DNA of 64,000 bases from Juglans regia (Eukaryota; Streptophyta; Magnoliopsida; Fagales; Juglandaceae): positions 14,175,190-14,239,189 of the forward strand of contig NC_049901.1 in NCBI RefSeq assembly GCF_001411555.2. Reading direction: 5' to 3'. Both the position numbers and the translations under genes were made by a program. This document shows, one piece after another, positions 1 to 11,752 of this stretch; position 1 is the stretch's first letter; every line of letters starts with the position of its first letter. The notes beneath the pieces are model-generated. The model did not search any database. It worked only from the letters and a program-made list of their open reading frames with translations, and was not told the origin of the DNA.

Positions 1-2088
1 TATAGATTTTTTCCCCTTGCCTGAAACACGCGTTTTACGTGAAGAAGAGGTCATTTCAAATTTTCTCAAATCCACTCCACGTTCACCCCTCCACTCGTCT
101 GCCCAACGCCCTTCCCTCTACCCAGCACCCTGAGTTCATCTCACCTCTGCCGAGCGCCCCGGGTCTCCAGTTCATGGCTGTTTCTCCACCCTCTGCCCAG
201 CTTCCTAGGTAACTCTTTCCTTCTGTATTATGGTTTTCACCACCATTTCTTCCTTCTGTATTATGGTTTCTGCTATGGTACGTGAGAGAGGTGAAGGGAG
301 ATAAGTTTGTTTGTGTTATGGATTATGTGAGATGAGTATTGTAAATTTTGGGGCTTAGTGCATGGAGATGCTTGCAAATTTTTAGAATTTCATAGTCTTG
401 CTATATATGGTATTAGATCAGGAAAACCCACTTGATTTCACTAGTCAATGAGTTTGTGAAGGAAGAAACCAACATTAATCTTGAATGTAGTCTTTGTGTC
501 TTAAAATTGGCTATAATCTTGAATTTATTTCCATTGAAGTTGTGATATGCATTACCTAGAGAAGAAGAAAACAATACTACTTAAAAAAAAGATAGCAAGA
601 AACTAGGTGAATGGCATAATGCATTAAAAATGACGCTGTTTAAAATAAAATCACCTGCACATCGGCTTTAGATATAGGCCAAGACATAAAAGAGCTCAAA
701 AGGCTTACAGTAGGGAAAGTGTCATTAGAAGATTGTGATATGTTGACATGATCATTAGGGTGCACAAACGTTTCACCACGCTTATGGCCAATAATCTCAG
801 CTGCTCTGTTTGCAATGACCTAGAAGTAAAGAAGTTTTACACCCAACATACTTGATTGTAAAGATATGTACTGAAAAAGATGAATATCTATATGCTTTAT
901 CAATAGAGAGCACCGTATCTTCACCTCCCTAAACTTAGAAGCACTTGCTAGGATGCTAAATGGGCCACATATTTTCCTTCATTGGCATGTCAAATCTCTT
1001 AAATGAGTCTTTGTGGAGAGGCTATATGTCTATCTTTCTGGAGATTATATGTCTATCTTAAACTCAGTATGCCCTGTGGTGCAGTTTGTGGAGATTATGT
1101 TGTTTTAAGAATTTTTGTATATTCTAGAGAGGGTTTTTGGTAGCATGAGCCGACTGGTCTACATGTAGAGGGTTTTAGGTTGCATGATCCATGTTTATGT
1201 TGGTTAAATGTGTCTTTGGTGGCTTGATCCATGTGTACGTACGTTGGTAGCATGATCCATGCAGAGGTTTGTTTCTTTCCTTTCTCTTACTAAAATTTAC
1301 CATACTTCATAACTGTTTGGGGTACTTTGCTTGAATTTTGTCTAAAGAAATTAAGGATGTTAGTTATGTGCAGATTGGTTTAATGATGGAGTATTTTGAC
1401 TATTAAAGTTTCATCATTACTCATTTTTGTGTTCCTTTTCTAGTTTATCATTAGACAAATTTTCCTCATTATGGCTTTCAATATCTGATCTGTCTGTTTC
1501 TGCCATTTTTCATATCTAGTCTTGAACTTTGGTAAACATTCACCCAGTATTTTGAATGGTTTTGTGGTGCAAACTTCGGATTGACTAAAATTGACTAAAT
1601 TGGAAGCGAAGACAAAATGTTGAATTAATGGATATGGTCTTTTGTTTGTAACTGGCCAAACCAGATGAATTAATGGATTTTTTCTTTTTCTTTTTCTTTT
1701 TTTTTTCTTTTTGTTTTTTTTTCTTGCTCTTTTTGTAGCACATTCTACCTTTAGAAACACATTGTTAGCACCTTCTAAAGAAACTTGACAGAGTTTTACA
1801 TTACTTTGGAAGATGTGAATTTCAGGTAAGTTGGACCTGTAGCAGATTACTCAAATTGAATTTTAGATCATTGTAAAATGGGTGAAACACATACCATGGT
1901 TAATTCATCTCATTATCTGATCATGCTAAGTCTACCAGCCAACAATTATTTATTAACTTGAATTCACTTTGGGAAAATGCTGAAAAGTAACTAGTCTTTT
2001 GGATTATTTGGCTTTTGTACATTATGTTATTTATCTTATATTAGTTTATTAAAAAAAAAAAAAAAACCTTTTTACTTGTCTGTTTTAG
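1..2088. other. intergenic, no gene seen
   Basis: No convincing coding region. The first 230 bases are C/T-rich. A T-rich run lies at about 1680-1725 and an A run at about 2051-2066. The sequence just before 2089 ends in a T-rich stretch and AG, as a 3' splice site would, ahead of the dehydrogenase fragment. Confidence 0.6.
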
Positions 2089-2361
2089 TGCATTCAAAAT
2101 AAATGGGCTGAAGGAATTTTACGTGATGCTAAAAAACTTATTGAAGAAAAAATGGATGAGCTGTTGAAGGAGTGTCTAAAAGATTTTAAAGAAGGTTCTC
2201 TGGCATCCAAAGGGTGGCCAACTTTTCTATCTGCCTATACAGTCTCAAAAGCAACCATGAATGCCTACACAAAAATTCTGGCAAAAAAATATCCAAGTTT
2301 CTGCATCAACTGTGTCTGCCCTGGCTTTGTCAAGACATGGTGTAGCTGTTTGTGGACATAA
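2089..2361 (+). pseudogene. short-chain dehydrogenase/reductase fragment (salutaridine reductase / neomenthol dehydrogenase-like)
   Basis: The frame from 2089 encodes the C-terminal catalytic part of an SDR of the plant salutaridine reductase / (+)-neomenthol dehydrogenase group, NADPH-dependent carbonyl reductases of specialised metabolism. The catalytic YxxxK motif is visible as YTVSK within LSAYTVSKATMNAY, followed by the conserved INCVCPGFVKT. The upstream part (NKWAEGILRDAKKLIEEKMDEL) matches the variable substrate region. After VKT at about 2335 the family continues for roughly 40 more residues, but here the frame runs into unrelated sequence and stops at 2361. The Rossmann nucleotide-binding half is not found upstream in the window. 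A TTTTAG sits at the left edge, so this may be one surviving exon. Downstream DNA (2335-2440) repeats TGTAGCTGTTTGTG. Best read as a dead gene fragment. Confidence 0.75.
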
Positions 2362-3745
2362 ATATTGGCAGCTTGTGTAAATAAATATTGTAGTTTGTGT
2401 AGCTGTTTGTGTCCAGTTGTGTATATTGAGTTGTGGATTATGTCCAGGTGTATGTGTGATTCAAGGTTTTGTGTCCAAATCAAGAAATGGGAGTACATTT
2501 TGTAAAGTTTATCATACAAAACTTGTATATGAAATAAATCATGCTTCAATGCCAGTTCAGCTAATTTGTTTTTGTACATGCATGAGTTTAGGAAAAAATC
2601 TATATAGCTTATGCAGATTTTTGTTCAGTTTTCATCCTGTGTGTATAATAGATTGAGATAAATCTATATAGAGGGTGTAGTTTTTGTTCCACTTATCATC
2701 CAGTGTATAATAGATTGAGAAAAAAATATTATCAAGAATGTTTTAGATAAACTCAAAAGTGATGAAAACAAATTAAGAAAAAATCTGTATAGCTCAGCAT
2801 ATTAAGAAAAATGACAAAAAAGACTGATTTTTTTTATAGCCTTCATAGTAGCTCTCCCCTTTTACAAAAGATGCATGGTCAAGTATCTAATCCGGCTTTG
2901 CCCAATTCAAGGGGAAGTACATTTTACAATTGATCCATAGAAGAAAAATAAAGAAAATATCCACCGATTTACATGTGCCCTATAGTTTATCCGAACAAAG
3001 CAAAATCTATTACAATTGATACAACATAGTATAAATTCAATAATATTCGTGTACTTATGTTCTCAACCTTTCCAAAATTTTGTTTGAGCTCAACCTGATG
3101 AGCATTTCCCTCTCTCGCTCTCTTAGTTTATCTTCCCTTTGCTACAATGAACTTTGCTGCCCATCTTTATGTTGACCCTTATACACATGTTCGTGTCCGA
3201 CTTCTTTTATTAAGTTCTCATTTGAAAAACCATTTCTTGCAAGCTGTATCCAATTATTGTTGTTGGAAGACCTGTTTAGGTTGTTTTTGGAAAATTTGAA
3301 AAGCACTAGTATATCTACTTTTTTCTTTGACGTGTATTCCTGGAATTAAAAAATATATACATCATTGTAGCAAGGAAACTGCTCCTAAAAGAATGAGACT
3401 GACATCTCTTACTCTATGAGAATTAAAACAATGGGAAAATTAAAGCGCTTCAATACCAAGACAATAATCATACCATCTTTACCCGTGAGCAAATGTTAAC
3501 TGGAACAATTATAGCAGCTATACTCCAACGATTACCAAGGTTCTTAGCCTAAGATGGCAACTATAAAATTAAAAAATCTATGATTGAACAATCTATTATT
3601 AGCATGTGCCAACATATATGACTTGATTGGTTATTTGATTTCTTGAGTTGAAAAGTCATAGAACCAAATGTAGAATCTAACTTTTTTTTATTTTTGAGTT
3701 AAAAGGCATGAAGTCCATTTGGTGAAGTAATCATTCCGTCAATAA

Positions 3746-3904
3746 AGTCTATAACCATTTTTAGAAGCCTTAGTGGGGTTTATTGATATAAATTATAATG
3801 AATTCACAATAATTAAACACACAGAGAAAAGTCCAATGAAGTCTATAACCATTTTAGAAGCCTTAGTGGGGTTTATTAATAGCAATTATAATGACTTCAC
3901 AATA
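3746..3904. repeat. local tandem duplication (about 93-bp period)
   Basis: A block starting AAGTCTATAACCATTTT, continuing with AGAAGCCTTAGTGGGG and ending near TTCACAATA at about 3812 recurs about 93 bases later, ending at 3904. The copies differ by scattered substitutions and small indels, so the duplication is not recent. No coding content. Confidence 0.7.
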
Positions 3905-3940
3905 CTTTTTTTTTATAAGTAAATAATGACTTCACAATAC
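3888..3940 (-). mobile_element. micro-insertion of a retroposon tail with 18-bp target duplication
   Basis: ATAATGACTTCACAATAC occurs at 3888-3905 and again, perfectly, at 3923-3940. Between the copies are only 17 bases, nine T then ATAAGTAA. Read on the minus strand this is TTACTTAT followed by a run of A, which looks like the last bases of a LINE or SINE plus its poly(A). Long target duplications are the hallmark of target-primed reverse transcription, so this appears to be an extreme 5' truncation. A matching case is at 36882-36933. Confidence 0.7.
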
Positions 3941-5128
3941 TCAGGATCATCATATTGAAAGTGATTTGAAAGTTATGTAAAGCACTATATAGTTGCAAAA
4001 CCCATTACTCTACTACTTCAATAAAACCAGATTATACATACATTATACAGAAAACCAGATATATGAAAAGCCATTATTACTCTACTACTTATTTTCAAAT
4101 ATACATACATTATACAGAAAATCAGATTCATGAAAACTAGATAAGAAAGGCATGAAACAACGTCATCCTAATCACAAGCTCTTATATATAACCAGAATGA
4201 AGTCAAAAATCCATTGATCATTAAAAGAGTTGCAAAAGAATTAGCTTTATATACCAGAATATAAAAACTCCAAAAATCCAATTTGAAGAAGATTCTTACC
4301 ATGACGAGATGCAGATCATTTGTTTGCTATGAAACATAGCAGATTAGGAGTAGGGAAGGAAAAAAAACTGTGTGCAATGACTGATTCTAAACAGTGGCTG
4401 AGGAGAGGCTTTTTCCTCAATTGGCAGTCGCACAAGGTTCTAAACAATAACTTTAATTTTTATTGCCATTAGTCACGATGAAAGTTGTTAGACTTTGATT
4501 TGTCTTATCATGGTCTAATGAGTAATCATGATCCACACACGCGGGGGCCCGTGTGTCTATCAATTTGGTTGTATACTTCAGCAACTCAACTGATGCCATG
4601 TTGGACTTCCTATATATGTTCAGCTAGCTCTCGAGTCGATTACCCTAATCCCATGATGGTCAAATCAATCACTGAAGTCTGTCATGATAAATAGTGTAAT
4701 GAGCTTTATCTTTGATTTAAGAGAAAAGTTCCGGTCTGGTGGAAATCTAACTTACACTAGTCAATACAAATCTACCATGTAGAGCGCATATCAAATTAAA
4801 ATTTACGTCCACATGATTTTATTTTATTTTTATCTCTTTTCCCACCCCCAACGCCTGCAACACCCCATCTCTCTCTAAAATATGCATTTTCTCTCTCTAA
4901 AATACGCCTACCACCTTCTCTTGCTTGAAACTTCCATTTACCCAATACCTCATTTCTACATATAAATATTTAGATCATTTTCTACGCGTGGGAGGGAGTT
5001 GTAGAAAATCATCTAAATGTAAGAGTTCTTCTATATGTTTTATAGCAGAAAATTATCACTCAGACCATAACAGAAAATCATCTAAATTTAAGTGCTTCGA
5101 GAAAACATTAACTCTTCTTTGAAATAAA

Positions 5129-5519
5129 TGAAAGCTTAAAACGATTCTATAGTGTAGAATAACACTTTAGAAACGAGAATCGACAGATTTTAATGTCAAG
5201 AACAGTACCTCTAGCCATTGATGCTCTTCACTGATTTGCTGCGTTTCTCACTGGTGTTAGGCACTTCCAAACTCTACTACACTCTATTTAGATGGTGTAA
5301 GACTGAAGAGAATTGAGTGAGTGAGTTTGGAGACCAAACATAGTATTTATAGCCGAAGCTTCCATTAAGTTTCGGTGCTACGTGTCCAACGTGCTCAGCT
5401 TATCATCAGATCAGTTTCTACATGATGAATAAGTCAGAGTGGACCACTTCAAGGGCTCCTAAACTTAAGGAAGCTAAAGACTCGTTCTCACGAATGGTCT
5501 CTGTGAGAAACTGTCAACA
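5129..5519 (-). repeat. 3' LTR of the first copia element
   Basis: 391-bp terminal repeat beginning TGAAAGCTTAAAACG and ending TGTCAACA on the plus strand. It pairs with 11359-11747. It is the 3' LTR because the element reads on the minus strand. Confidence 0.93.
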
Positions 5520-5533
5520 TTCTCCCACTTGGT
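5520..5533 (-). promoter_or_regulatory. polypurine tract of the first copia element
   Basis: On the minus strand the bases just before the 3' LTR read CCAAGTGGGAGAA, directly followed by TGTTGACAG, the LTR start. This is the expected place and composition for the plus-strand DNA primer. Confidence 0.8.
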
Positions 5534-5840
5534 CCACACTTCTATTCTAATATTTCATCTTAAACCCATCGATAATCTGCATTTAAGTAATAAATACATG
5601 AATTATGGCGATAGGTCCTCTAATGACGAGTATTACCTTCCATATATTATCATGTATTTATTTCTTAAACATTATAATTTATGTAGAAACAATTTCTTAT
5701 TGAATAAACCCAATGTTTATTCTTGGTCCAACACAGATGAGTTTTTCTCAAAAAATAAATTAAGGTGCACATCAATATGAGAAAAAATATCAAAATATTT
5801 AAGAATTTCATTAAAATAACATTGTTCATACAATAAAAAA

Positions 5841-6375
5841 TTACATAATGGAACCAAGTCTCATGTTCACTACATGATCCTTGAATTTCAACAATGGCAT
5901 GCCCTTAGTCAAATGATCAGCAATCATTAGTTCAGTGCTGACGTGCTCAATGACCACTTTTTTTTCTTTAACACATTCCCTTATGACTAAATATTTAATG
6001 TCGATATATTTACTTCGACTCCCACTTTTGTTGTTCTTAACCATAAAAATAGCAGCTGAATTGTTGCAATACATTCTCAATGGCCTAGAGATAGAATCCA
6101 TAATTCTAAGTCCAGAAATGAAACTCTTAAGCCATACACCATGTGAAGTAACCTCAAAACAAGAGACGAACTCGGCTTCCATAGTGGAAGTAGCAGTCAA
6201 AGTTTGCTCTCCTCCATGATACAGCTCCACCGGCCATCAAAAATATGTATCTTGATGTTGATTTGTGTGAATCAATACAGTCAGCAAAGTCAGAATCTGA
6301 GTAGTCAATTACTTCCAGATTATCCGTTCGTCTATACATAAGTATGTATTCTTTGGTTCCTTGAAGATACCTCAT
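5841..6375 (-). pseudogene. copia RNase H domain (broken)
   Basis: Two overlapping minus-strand frames together give the copia RNase H: the 5' part (6154-6375) with MRYLQGTKEYIL and the acidic DYSDSDFADC, the 3' part (5841-6230) with TATSTMEAEF, the CNNSAA block, the region around SRSKYIDIKY, and the usual end IADHLTKGMP. A frameshift near 6220 separates them. It would degrade the RNA strand during reverse transcription, but is inactive here. Confidence 0.85.
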
Positions 6376-6454
6376 TACTTTCTTTGCAGCTCTCTAGTGG
6401 TCTAAACCTGGATCACTCTGATATCGTCCCAACATTCCCACAGCAAATGCAATG

Positions 6455-7795
6455 TCAGGTCTTGTACAGACCTGAGCATACATTAGGCTTCCGACAGCAG
6501 AAGCATATGGAATGTTCTTTGGCGATAGGTTTCCTTTCAAGGTCGTTCTTTGGGCATTGGTTCAAATTGAACTTATCACCCTTCACAATGGGGGCTACAC
6601 TTGGTGAACAATCCTTCATCCGGAATCTCTCTAAAACTTTATTAATATAGGTTTCCTGAGATAGACCCAAGATACCTCGAAATCTGTCTCTATGGATCTT
6701 AATGCCAATGACATAAGATGCCTCACCCATATCCTTTATATCAAAATTTTTAAAAATGAATTGTTTCACCTCATGCAATAAACTCTTATCATTGGTTGCT
6801 AGCAAAATGTCATCCATATATAAAACAAGAAAACAGATTTTACTCCCATTGACCCTCTGGTATATACATTGATACATAACATTTTCTACAAAACCGAATG
6901 AAGAAATTACATTATGGAATTTCAAATATCATTAGCAGGATGCTTGTTTTAAACCATATATGGATTTCTTGAGTTTGCAAACCAATTGCTCACCATCACT
7001 AGAGATGAATCCTTCAGGCTGTTTCATGTAAACCTCATCCTCTAGATTTTCATTGAGAAATGTTGTTTTCACATCCATTTATTGCAACTCTAAGTCAAAA
7101 TGGGCTACTAATACCAAAATAATACACAAGTAATATTTCTTAGATACAGAAGAGAAAGTCTCTGTATAATCAATTCCTTCTTTCTAAATGAATCCCTTAG
7201 CAATGAGTCTTGTCTTATATCTTTCAATGTTGCCTAATGAGTCTTTGTTAGTTTTAAAGACCCATTTACATCCAATGGCTTTTACACCATTAGTTAAATC
7301 AACAAGATCCCAGACTTCAATACTTTTCATAGAATTCATCTCTTCCTGCATGACATTGTTCCATAATTCTGATTTTTTACAACTCATGACTTGTGAAAAG
7401 AACTCGGAATCATTTTCAACTCCAATATTATAGTCAGATTCTTCTAGATACACAACATAATCATTAGGAATTGCTAATCTCCTTGCACTAATAGATCTTT
7501 TTAATGTTGTACCATCATCTTCCTGAGAAGTATGTGATTCAACTTGTTGTTCAAAAGTTGTTGGCAACTCTTGAACTACCCGATCTACTGGAATGTCGTC
7601 AGCAGCTTGTGGAACTTCAACGATTGGTTGTTCAACACTAGTTTGTACTTGAGGGGTGCTGTAAACAATAACCAATCTATCACTTGAGGTGGAAGGTTGA
7701 GATTCTGAATGATCATTCTCATAAACTATGTTCCTGATTTGATCGCTCCCACTGATCAAGTCATTTTCAAGAAACTTTGCATTTCTTGATTCCAC
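6455..7795 (-). pseudogene. copia reverse transcriptase and preceding linker (broken)
   Basis: The 5' piece (7184-7795) covers the acidic linker after integrase and enters RT at SMKSIEVWDLV and GCKWVFKTNKD, reaching RLIAKGFI. The 3' piece (6455-6925) keeps the active-site block LYMDDILLATND, with two catalytic aspartates, and continues to the region before RNase H. Between them (about 6926-7183) the frame is interrupted by stops, and near 6545 a shift moves the end of RT to another frame (RSLMYAQ-like sequence). Inactive relic. Confidence 0.88.
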
Positions 7796-8014
7796 AATCC
7801 TAGTACTGTGAGATGGAGAATAAAATCTGTAACCTTTAGACCTTTCAGCATATCCAATGAAATACTCACTAATGGTCCTTAGGTCTAGTTTCTTCTCTTG
7901 TGGATTATAAATTCTTACCTCAGACGGGCATCCCTAAACGCGCATATGTCGCAAACTCGGTTTCTAACATTTCCATAATTCAAATGGCGTTTTAGGAACA
8001 GTCTTGGTTGGAAC

Positions 8015-8371
8015 TTAGTTTAATATATACACTGTCGTTTTAAGTGTTTCAGCCCACAATGATTTAGGAATATTGGAGCTGCTAAACATACTCTGCACCA
8101 TGTCCAATAATGTTCGGTTTCTTCTTTCTGCTACACCATTCTGGTCCGGTGAACCAGGCATGGTGTATTGGGCAACAATCTCATACTCTTGAAGAAACTT
8201 TGCAAATGGCCCAGGTGCTTGTCCATTCTCTGTGTATCTACCATAATATTTTCCACCTCTATCTGATCTCATGATCTTAATTTGTTTATCGCATTGTTTT
8301 TCTATTTCAGCCTTAAAGATTTTAAAGGCATATATTGCTTCGTTCTTGTTATGAAGTATATAGATATACAT
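8015..8371 (-). pseudogene. copia integrase core (fragment)
   Basis: The frame encodes the DDE-type core: RSDRGGKYYGRY contains the second catalytic aspartate region, and SPDQNGVAERRNRTLLDM contains the conserved block with the catalytic glutamate. It ends at WAETLKTTVYILN. Flanking frames are broken. The family normally continues without interruption into the linker that follows. Confidence 0.88.
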
Positions 8372-8620
8372 ATATTGTGAATAATCATCTATAAAATAAA
8401 TGAAGTATTTCTAAACATGTGAGTCCATGTCTGGACTACATATATCAGTATGTATGATCTCTAATATGTCTGAACTCCTATTGGCACCTTTCTTTGACTT
8501 GTTGGTCTGCTTTCCTTTAATGCAGTCCACAGAAGCCTCAAAATCAGTAAAATCCAGGGTATTAAGTACCCATTCATTTACTAATCTTTTAATTATATCT
8601 ATGGAGATATAACCTAATTT

Positions 8621-8881
8621 TCAGTGCCATAATTTAGAGGAATCCTCATTAATAACACATCTTTTAGTGCTAGTGTGAACATGCATTGAATCATAAGTGG
8701 TAATATTTTGTAAATTAATGCAGTAAAGACTATCAGACAAAGTATCATTTACAACACAATCAGATTTATAAAATAAACTGAATGGTGAATTTGAAAAATT
8801 AAAGGAATATTCAAAAGGTACTAGTCTTGAAACTGAAATCAAGTTTCTAGAGAAACTTAGAACATAAAAGGTATTTTTCAA
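8621..8881 (-). pseudogene. copia GAG-pre-integrase region (fragment)
   Basis: Minus-strand frame with FYVLSFSRNLISVSRL, typical of the stretch between protease and integrase in copia polyproteins, followed by residues leading to SSKLWH just before the zinc-binding part of integrase. A stop ends the frame there. Confidence 0.7.
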
Positions 8882-9481
8882 TTTTAAAACAAAACCACTA
8901 GATAGAATTAAATAGCAAGTTCATACAGCTTCCACATGCGAGCCCATCTTATTTCCTGATAAGATACTTCACTCACTTCTCACTGTCTTCCTTAGGTTTT
9001 GCAAACCCTGCAAGGAATTTGAAATGTGGATTGTTGATCCAAAATCAATCCACCATGTGTTAATATTGACATTAACCATATTAAATTCATAACAAACAAG
9101 TGAGGTATGATTACCTTTGTCTGCAAGTCATTTCTGAAACTTGGTCCATTTCTTCTTTATGTGTCCCTAGAAGAAATACCTAGAATCTTTCTTAATACCA
9201 CATTGGGGAGGTATTTTACCTTTTCCTTTCTGATTGGCTTGAGATTTGCCTTTTCCACGCGTTGCCAACATTGCACTTTCACTCTGTTCCATCATTAATC
9301 TCACTTCCTCTTGAACACACATGGTCATGAGTTCATTAATTGATCATTTATCCTTATGTGTGTTGTATGAGATTTCGAATGGTCCATATTGATGCAGGAG
9401 GGTGTTCAGGATGTAGTGCACCAGGAAGGACTCTGACATTTCAATCTCGAGTTTCTTCAATTGAGCCATATTGTTCCTCAT

Positions 9482-9895
9482 TTACATGATGTGCTCACGC
9501 AAACCTTTCACACTGGTGAGCCTTATGGATGAGAACTTCATGATTAAGGTGCTTGCTAGTGCCTTGTCTGAAATGACAAATTGTTCATCAATGACTTTTA
9601 GCAAGTCTCGGACTTTTTTATGTTGATCGACAAAACCATGAATACCAGCAGAAATTCTAGTCTTAATGAACATCATGCTGAATCGATTAGATTGCTCCCA
9701 TTGCTCATAAAATGCGATGGCCGCTGCATTACTAGTATCAGTGAGTACTGTTGGTTCGTATTTCCTAATAGTATAGTCTATGTCCATCCACCCTAAATGA
9801 AGAAGAACTCTCTCCTTCTAGACCTTATAGTTATCTCCCTTAAGTTCAGGGATATCATAATGAATATCAGAGAAATTTGCAGGTTGTTCAACTAC
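9482..9895 (-). pseudogene. copia gag N-terminal region (broken)
   Basis: The frame from about 9895 downward reads EQPANFSDIHYDIPELKGDNYKV, then an in-frame TAG where a tryptophan is usual, then LHLGWMDIDYTIRKYEPTVL and on to SVKGLREHIM at 9482. This is the copia gag/UBN2-type capsid region, which packages element RNA. The stop shows that the copy is dead. Confidence 0.8.
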
Positions 9896-10751
9896 ATAAA
9901 ATTATAGATTACATGCTTACGTTAAAATTGAGGCCTAAATAAATATTCATGTTTTACCAATGTAAATCATGCTTAAAAATTGAATCTAAGACACAAAATT
10001 GCCTGTGGGCTAAATTTTTAATTCAAGTAGATTCAATTAATCTTTATGATATAATCTTATCAAATTATTTACTTAATTCCTAATTCTAAAGGGTATATTA
10101 TGATTTGATGTATATTCTATTTTAGATTAAACTTTTATGATAAAACTATCAAATTATTTACTAAATTCATAATTCATATGAGTAATTTATGAATAACTTG
10201 ATATTTTATCCTAATTAATAATATAAATATAATAAAAATTCTTGTGGGATAAAATTTATTATATTAGGTATAATTAATTACAATTAATGTCTAATATTAT
10301 TTATGTGATCCTAATTAATCATAATAATTTTACTTAATTAAAGATGTTGTGGCTATTTTCTAATTAATTAAAATTATAAGGATCACTAGACATTAAATTG
10401 CATAAGGCTAGCTTAATATTATGAATTACATAATTTTAACTAATACTAACATGTTATAATTATGCACAAAATATTCATAATATAAGCATAAATATTGCAC
10501 AATCAAAATTATAATATTATGCATAACATTTAATTACATGCCTTTAACTATATATTCATCCAAAAAATTACATATATCAATATAGAGCAAATTTAATCAA
10601 TTCATGCAAAAATACAAGCATAATAAATAAATTTGCACAACAATTATCCAAATTGCATCAAATAAAAAATATAAGCATAAAGGGCATGGACCCAAAAACC
10701 CACTTTCCAGACCATCTATAAAAGTGGAATTTTTTTTTAAACTAGCCAATT

Positions 10752-11109
10752 AAAACGACATGTCATTTTTCCAAAACTAAAAAACAACGTGTCGTTTTCC
10801 TTTATTGTTTAAAATGAAAACAAGCCACATAAACGACATGTCATTTTTATAAAACTGAAATCATTTTTCACCATTCGGAATGATTGAGACTCAACTAAAC
10901 GACATGTCGTTCCTACCAAAACTGAAAACAACATAAAAACTAAAAATGACATGTCGTTTATCTCTATACTGAACAAATGTCTGCGAACTAAAGAACATGT
11001 CGTTTTCACCAAACTGAAAACGACGTGTCGTTTACCAACATTGAATGACAGACTTCCCCCACTAAACGACATGTCGTTTTCAATAAGGCTGAAAACTATA
11101 TGTCGTTTT
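10752..11109. repeat. array of nine palindromic repeats, consensus AAACGACATGTCGTTT
   Basis: Nine copies of a near-perfect palindrome lie at about 10752, 10781, 10831, 10897, 10942, 10990, 11017, 11063 and 11091, about 28-64 bases apart. The best copies (10897, 11017, 11063) are complete inverted repeats. Intervening DNA often carries CCAAAACTGAAAAC, so the array may derive from a tandem unit of about 47 bp. It lies in the untranslated leader of the copia element, 250-600 bases from its primer-binding site. Confidence 0.9.
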
Positions 11110-11340
11110 GGTCGTCTTCAACCTCCAGACAGCTTGCAGAACAAGATTTTTGGGACCATTTTCACGTCAAAAAACATGTTTTTAATCACAGAAAATTTAG
11201 AAAAACTATTTCTAAGTGATTTCTAAACTTCTTTCAAATAAAAAACATCAAAAAAATCAAATTTTAAAATTTCTCAAAAACTTTCGGCCAAAACAGAGAT
11301 GAACAGAGCATGTGTTTTAAACACCAAGGCAAAGATAAAA

Positions 11341-11356
11341 CGGGGTTATGATACCA
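11341..11356 (-). promoter_or_regulatory. primer-binding site of the first copia element
   Basis: On the minus strand the bases next to the 5' LTR read TGGTATCATAACCCCG, two bases inside the LTR end. TGGTATCA is complementary to the 3' end of initiator methionine tRNA, the usual copia primer. Confidence 0.85.
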
Positions 11357-11358
11357 CA

Positions 11359-11747
11359 TGAAAGCTTAAAACGATTCTATAATGCGGAATAACACTTTAG
11401 AAACGAGAATTGACAGGTTTTAATGCCAAGAACAGTACCTCTAGCCATTGATGCTCTTCACTGGTTTGCTGTGTTTCTCACTGGTGTTTGGCACTTCCAA
11501 ACTTTACTCCACTCTATTTAGATGGTATAAGACTGAAGGGAATTGAGAGAGTGAGTCTGGGGACCAAACACAATATTTATAGTTGAAGCCTCCATCAAGT
11601 TTCGGTGTTACGTGTCTCACATGCTCAATTTATCATGAGATCAGTTTCTATGTTGAATAAGTCAGAGTGGACCACTTCAAGGGCTCCTAAACTTAAGGAA
11701 GCTAAAGACTCGTTCTCACGAACGGTCTTCGTGAGAAACAGTCAACA
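11359..11747 (-). repeat. 5' LTR of the first copia element
   Basis: 389-bp terminal repeat, the upstream LTR for the minus-strand element; it would hold the promoter. It starts TGAAAGCTTAAAACG and ends AGTCAACA on the plus strand, followed by the ATAAA target duplication. Confidence 0.93.
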
Positions 11748-11752
11748 ATAAA

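Larger units (their letters stand above)
2420..5123. other. intergenic, no gene seen
   Basis: AT-rich sequence without a supported coding region. It contains the duplicated block at about 3746-3904 and the tiny tail insertion at 3906-3922, listed separately. Confidence 0.55.
5129..11747 (-). mobile_element. Ty1/copia LTR retrotransposon, complete in structure, coding region decayed
   Basis: Element of 6619 bp bounded by TG...CA LTRs (5129-5519 and 11359-11747) and a perfect 5-bp target duplication ATAAA (5124-5128 and 11748-11752). The coding strand is minus: primer-binding site next to the right LTR, polypurine tract next to the left LTR. Domain order from the 5' end is gag (about 9480-9895), GAG-pre-integrase (about 8621-8881), integrase (about 8015-8371), reverse transcriptase (about 6455-7795) and RNase H (about 5841-6375), which is the copia order with integrase before RT. 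Frames are broken by stops and shifts. My hand count gives about 34 substitutions in 389 LTR positions (near 9%), mostly transitions, so insertion is old. The leader between primer site and gag is about 1.4 kb, AT-rich, and carries the palindrome array. Confidence 0.95.

Noticed and set aside
10752..11109. CRISPR-like array
   Set aside because: Repeats are short palindromes with irregular spacing in a plant retrotransposon leader; no cas genes and a eukaryotic context.
10809..11226. Frames on both strands with repeated NDMSF-type peptides, as a repeat protein
   Set aside because: The peptide repeats are simply the translated palindromes of the copia leader, hence similar on both strands.
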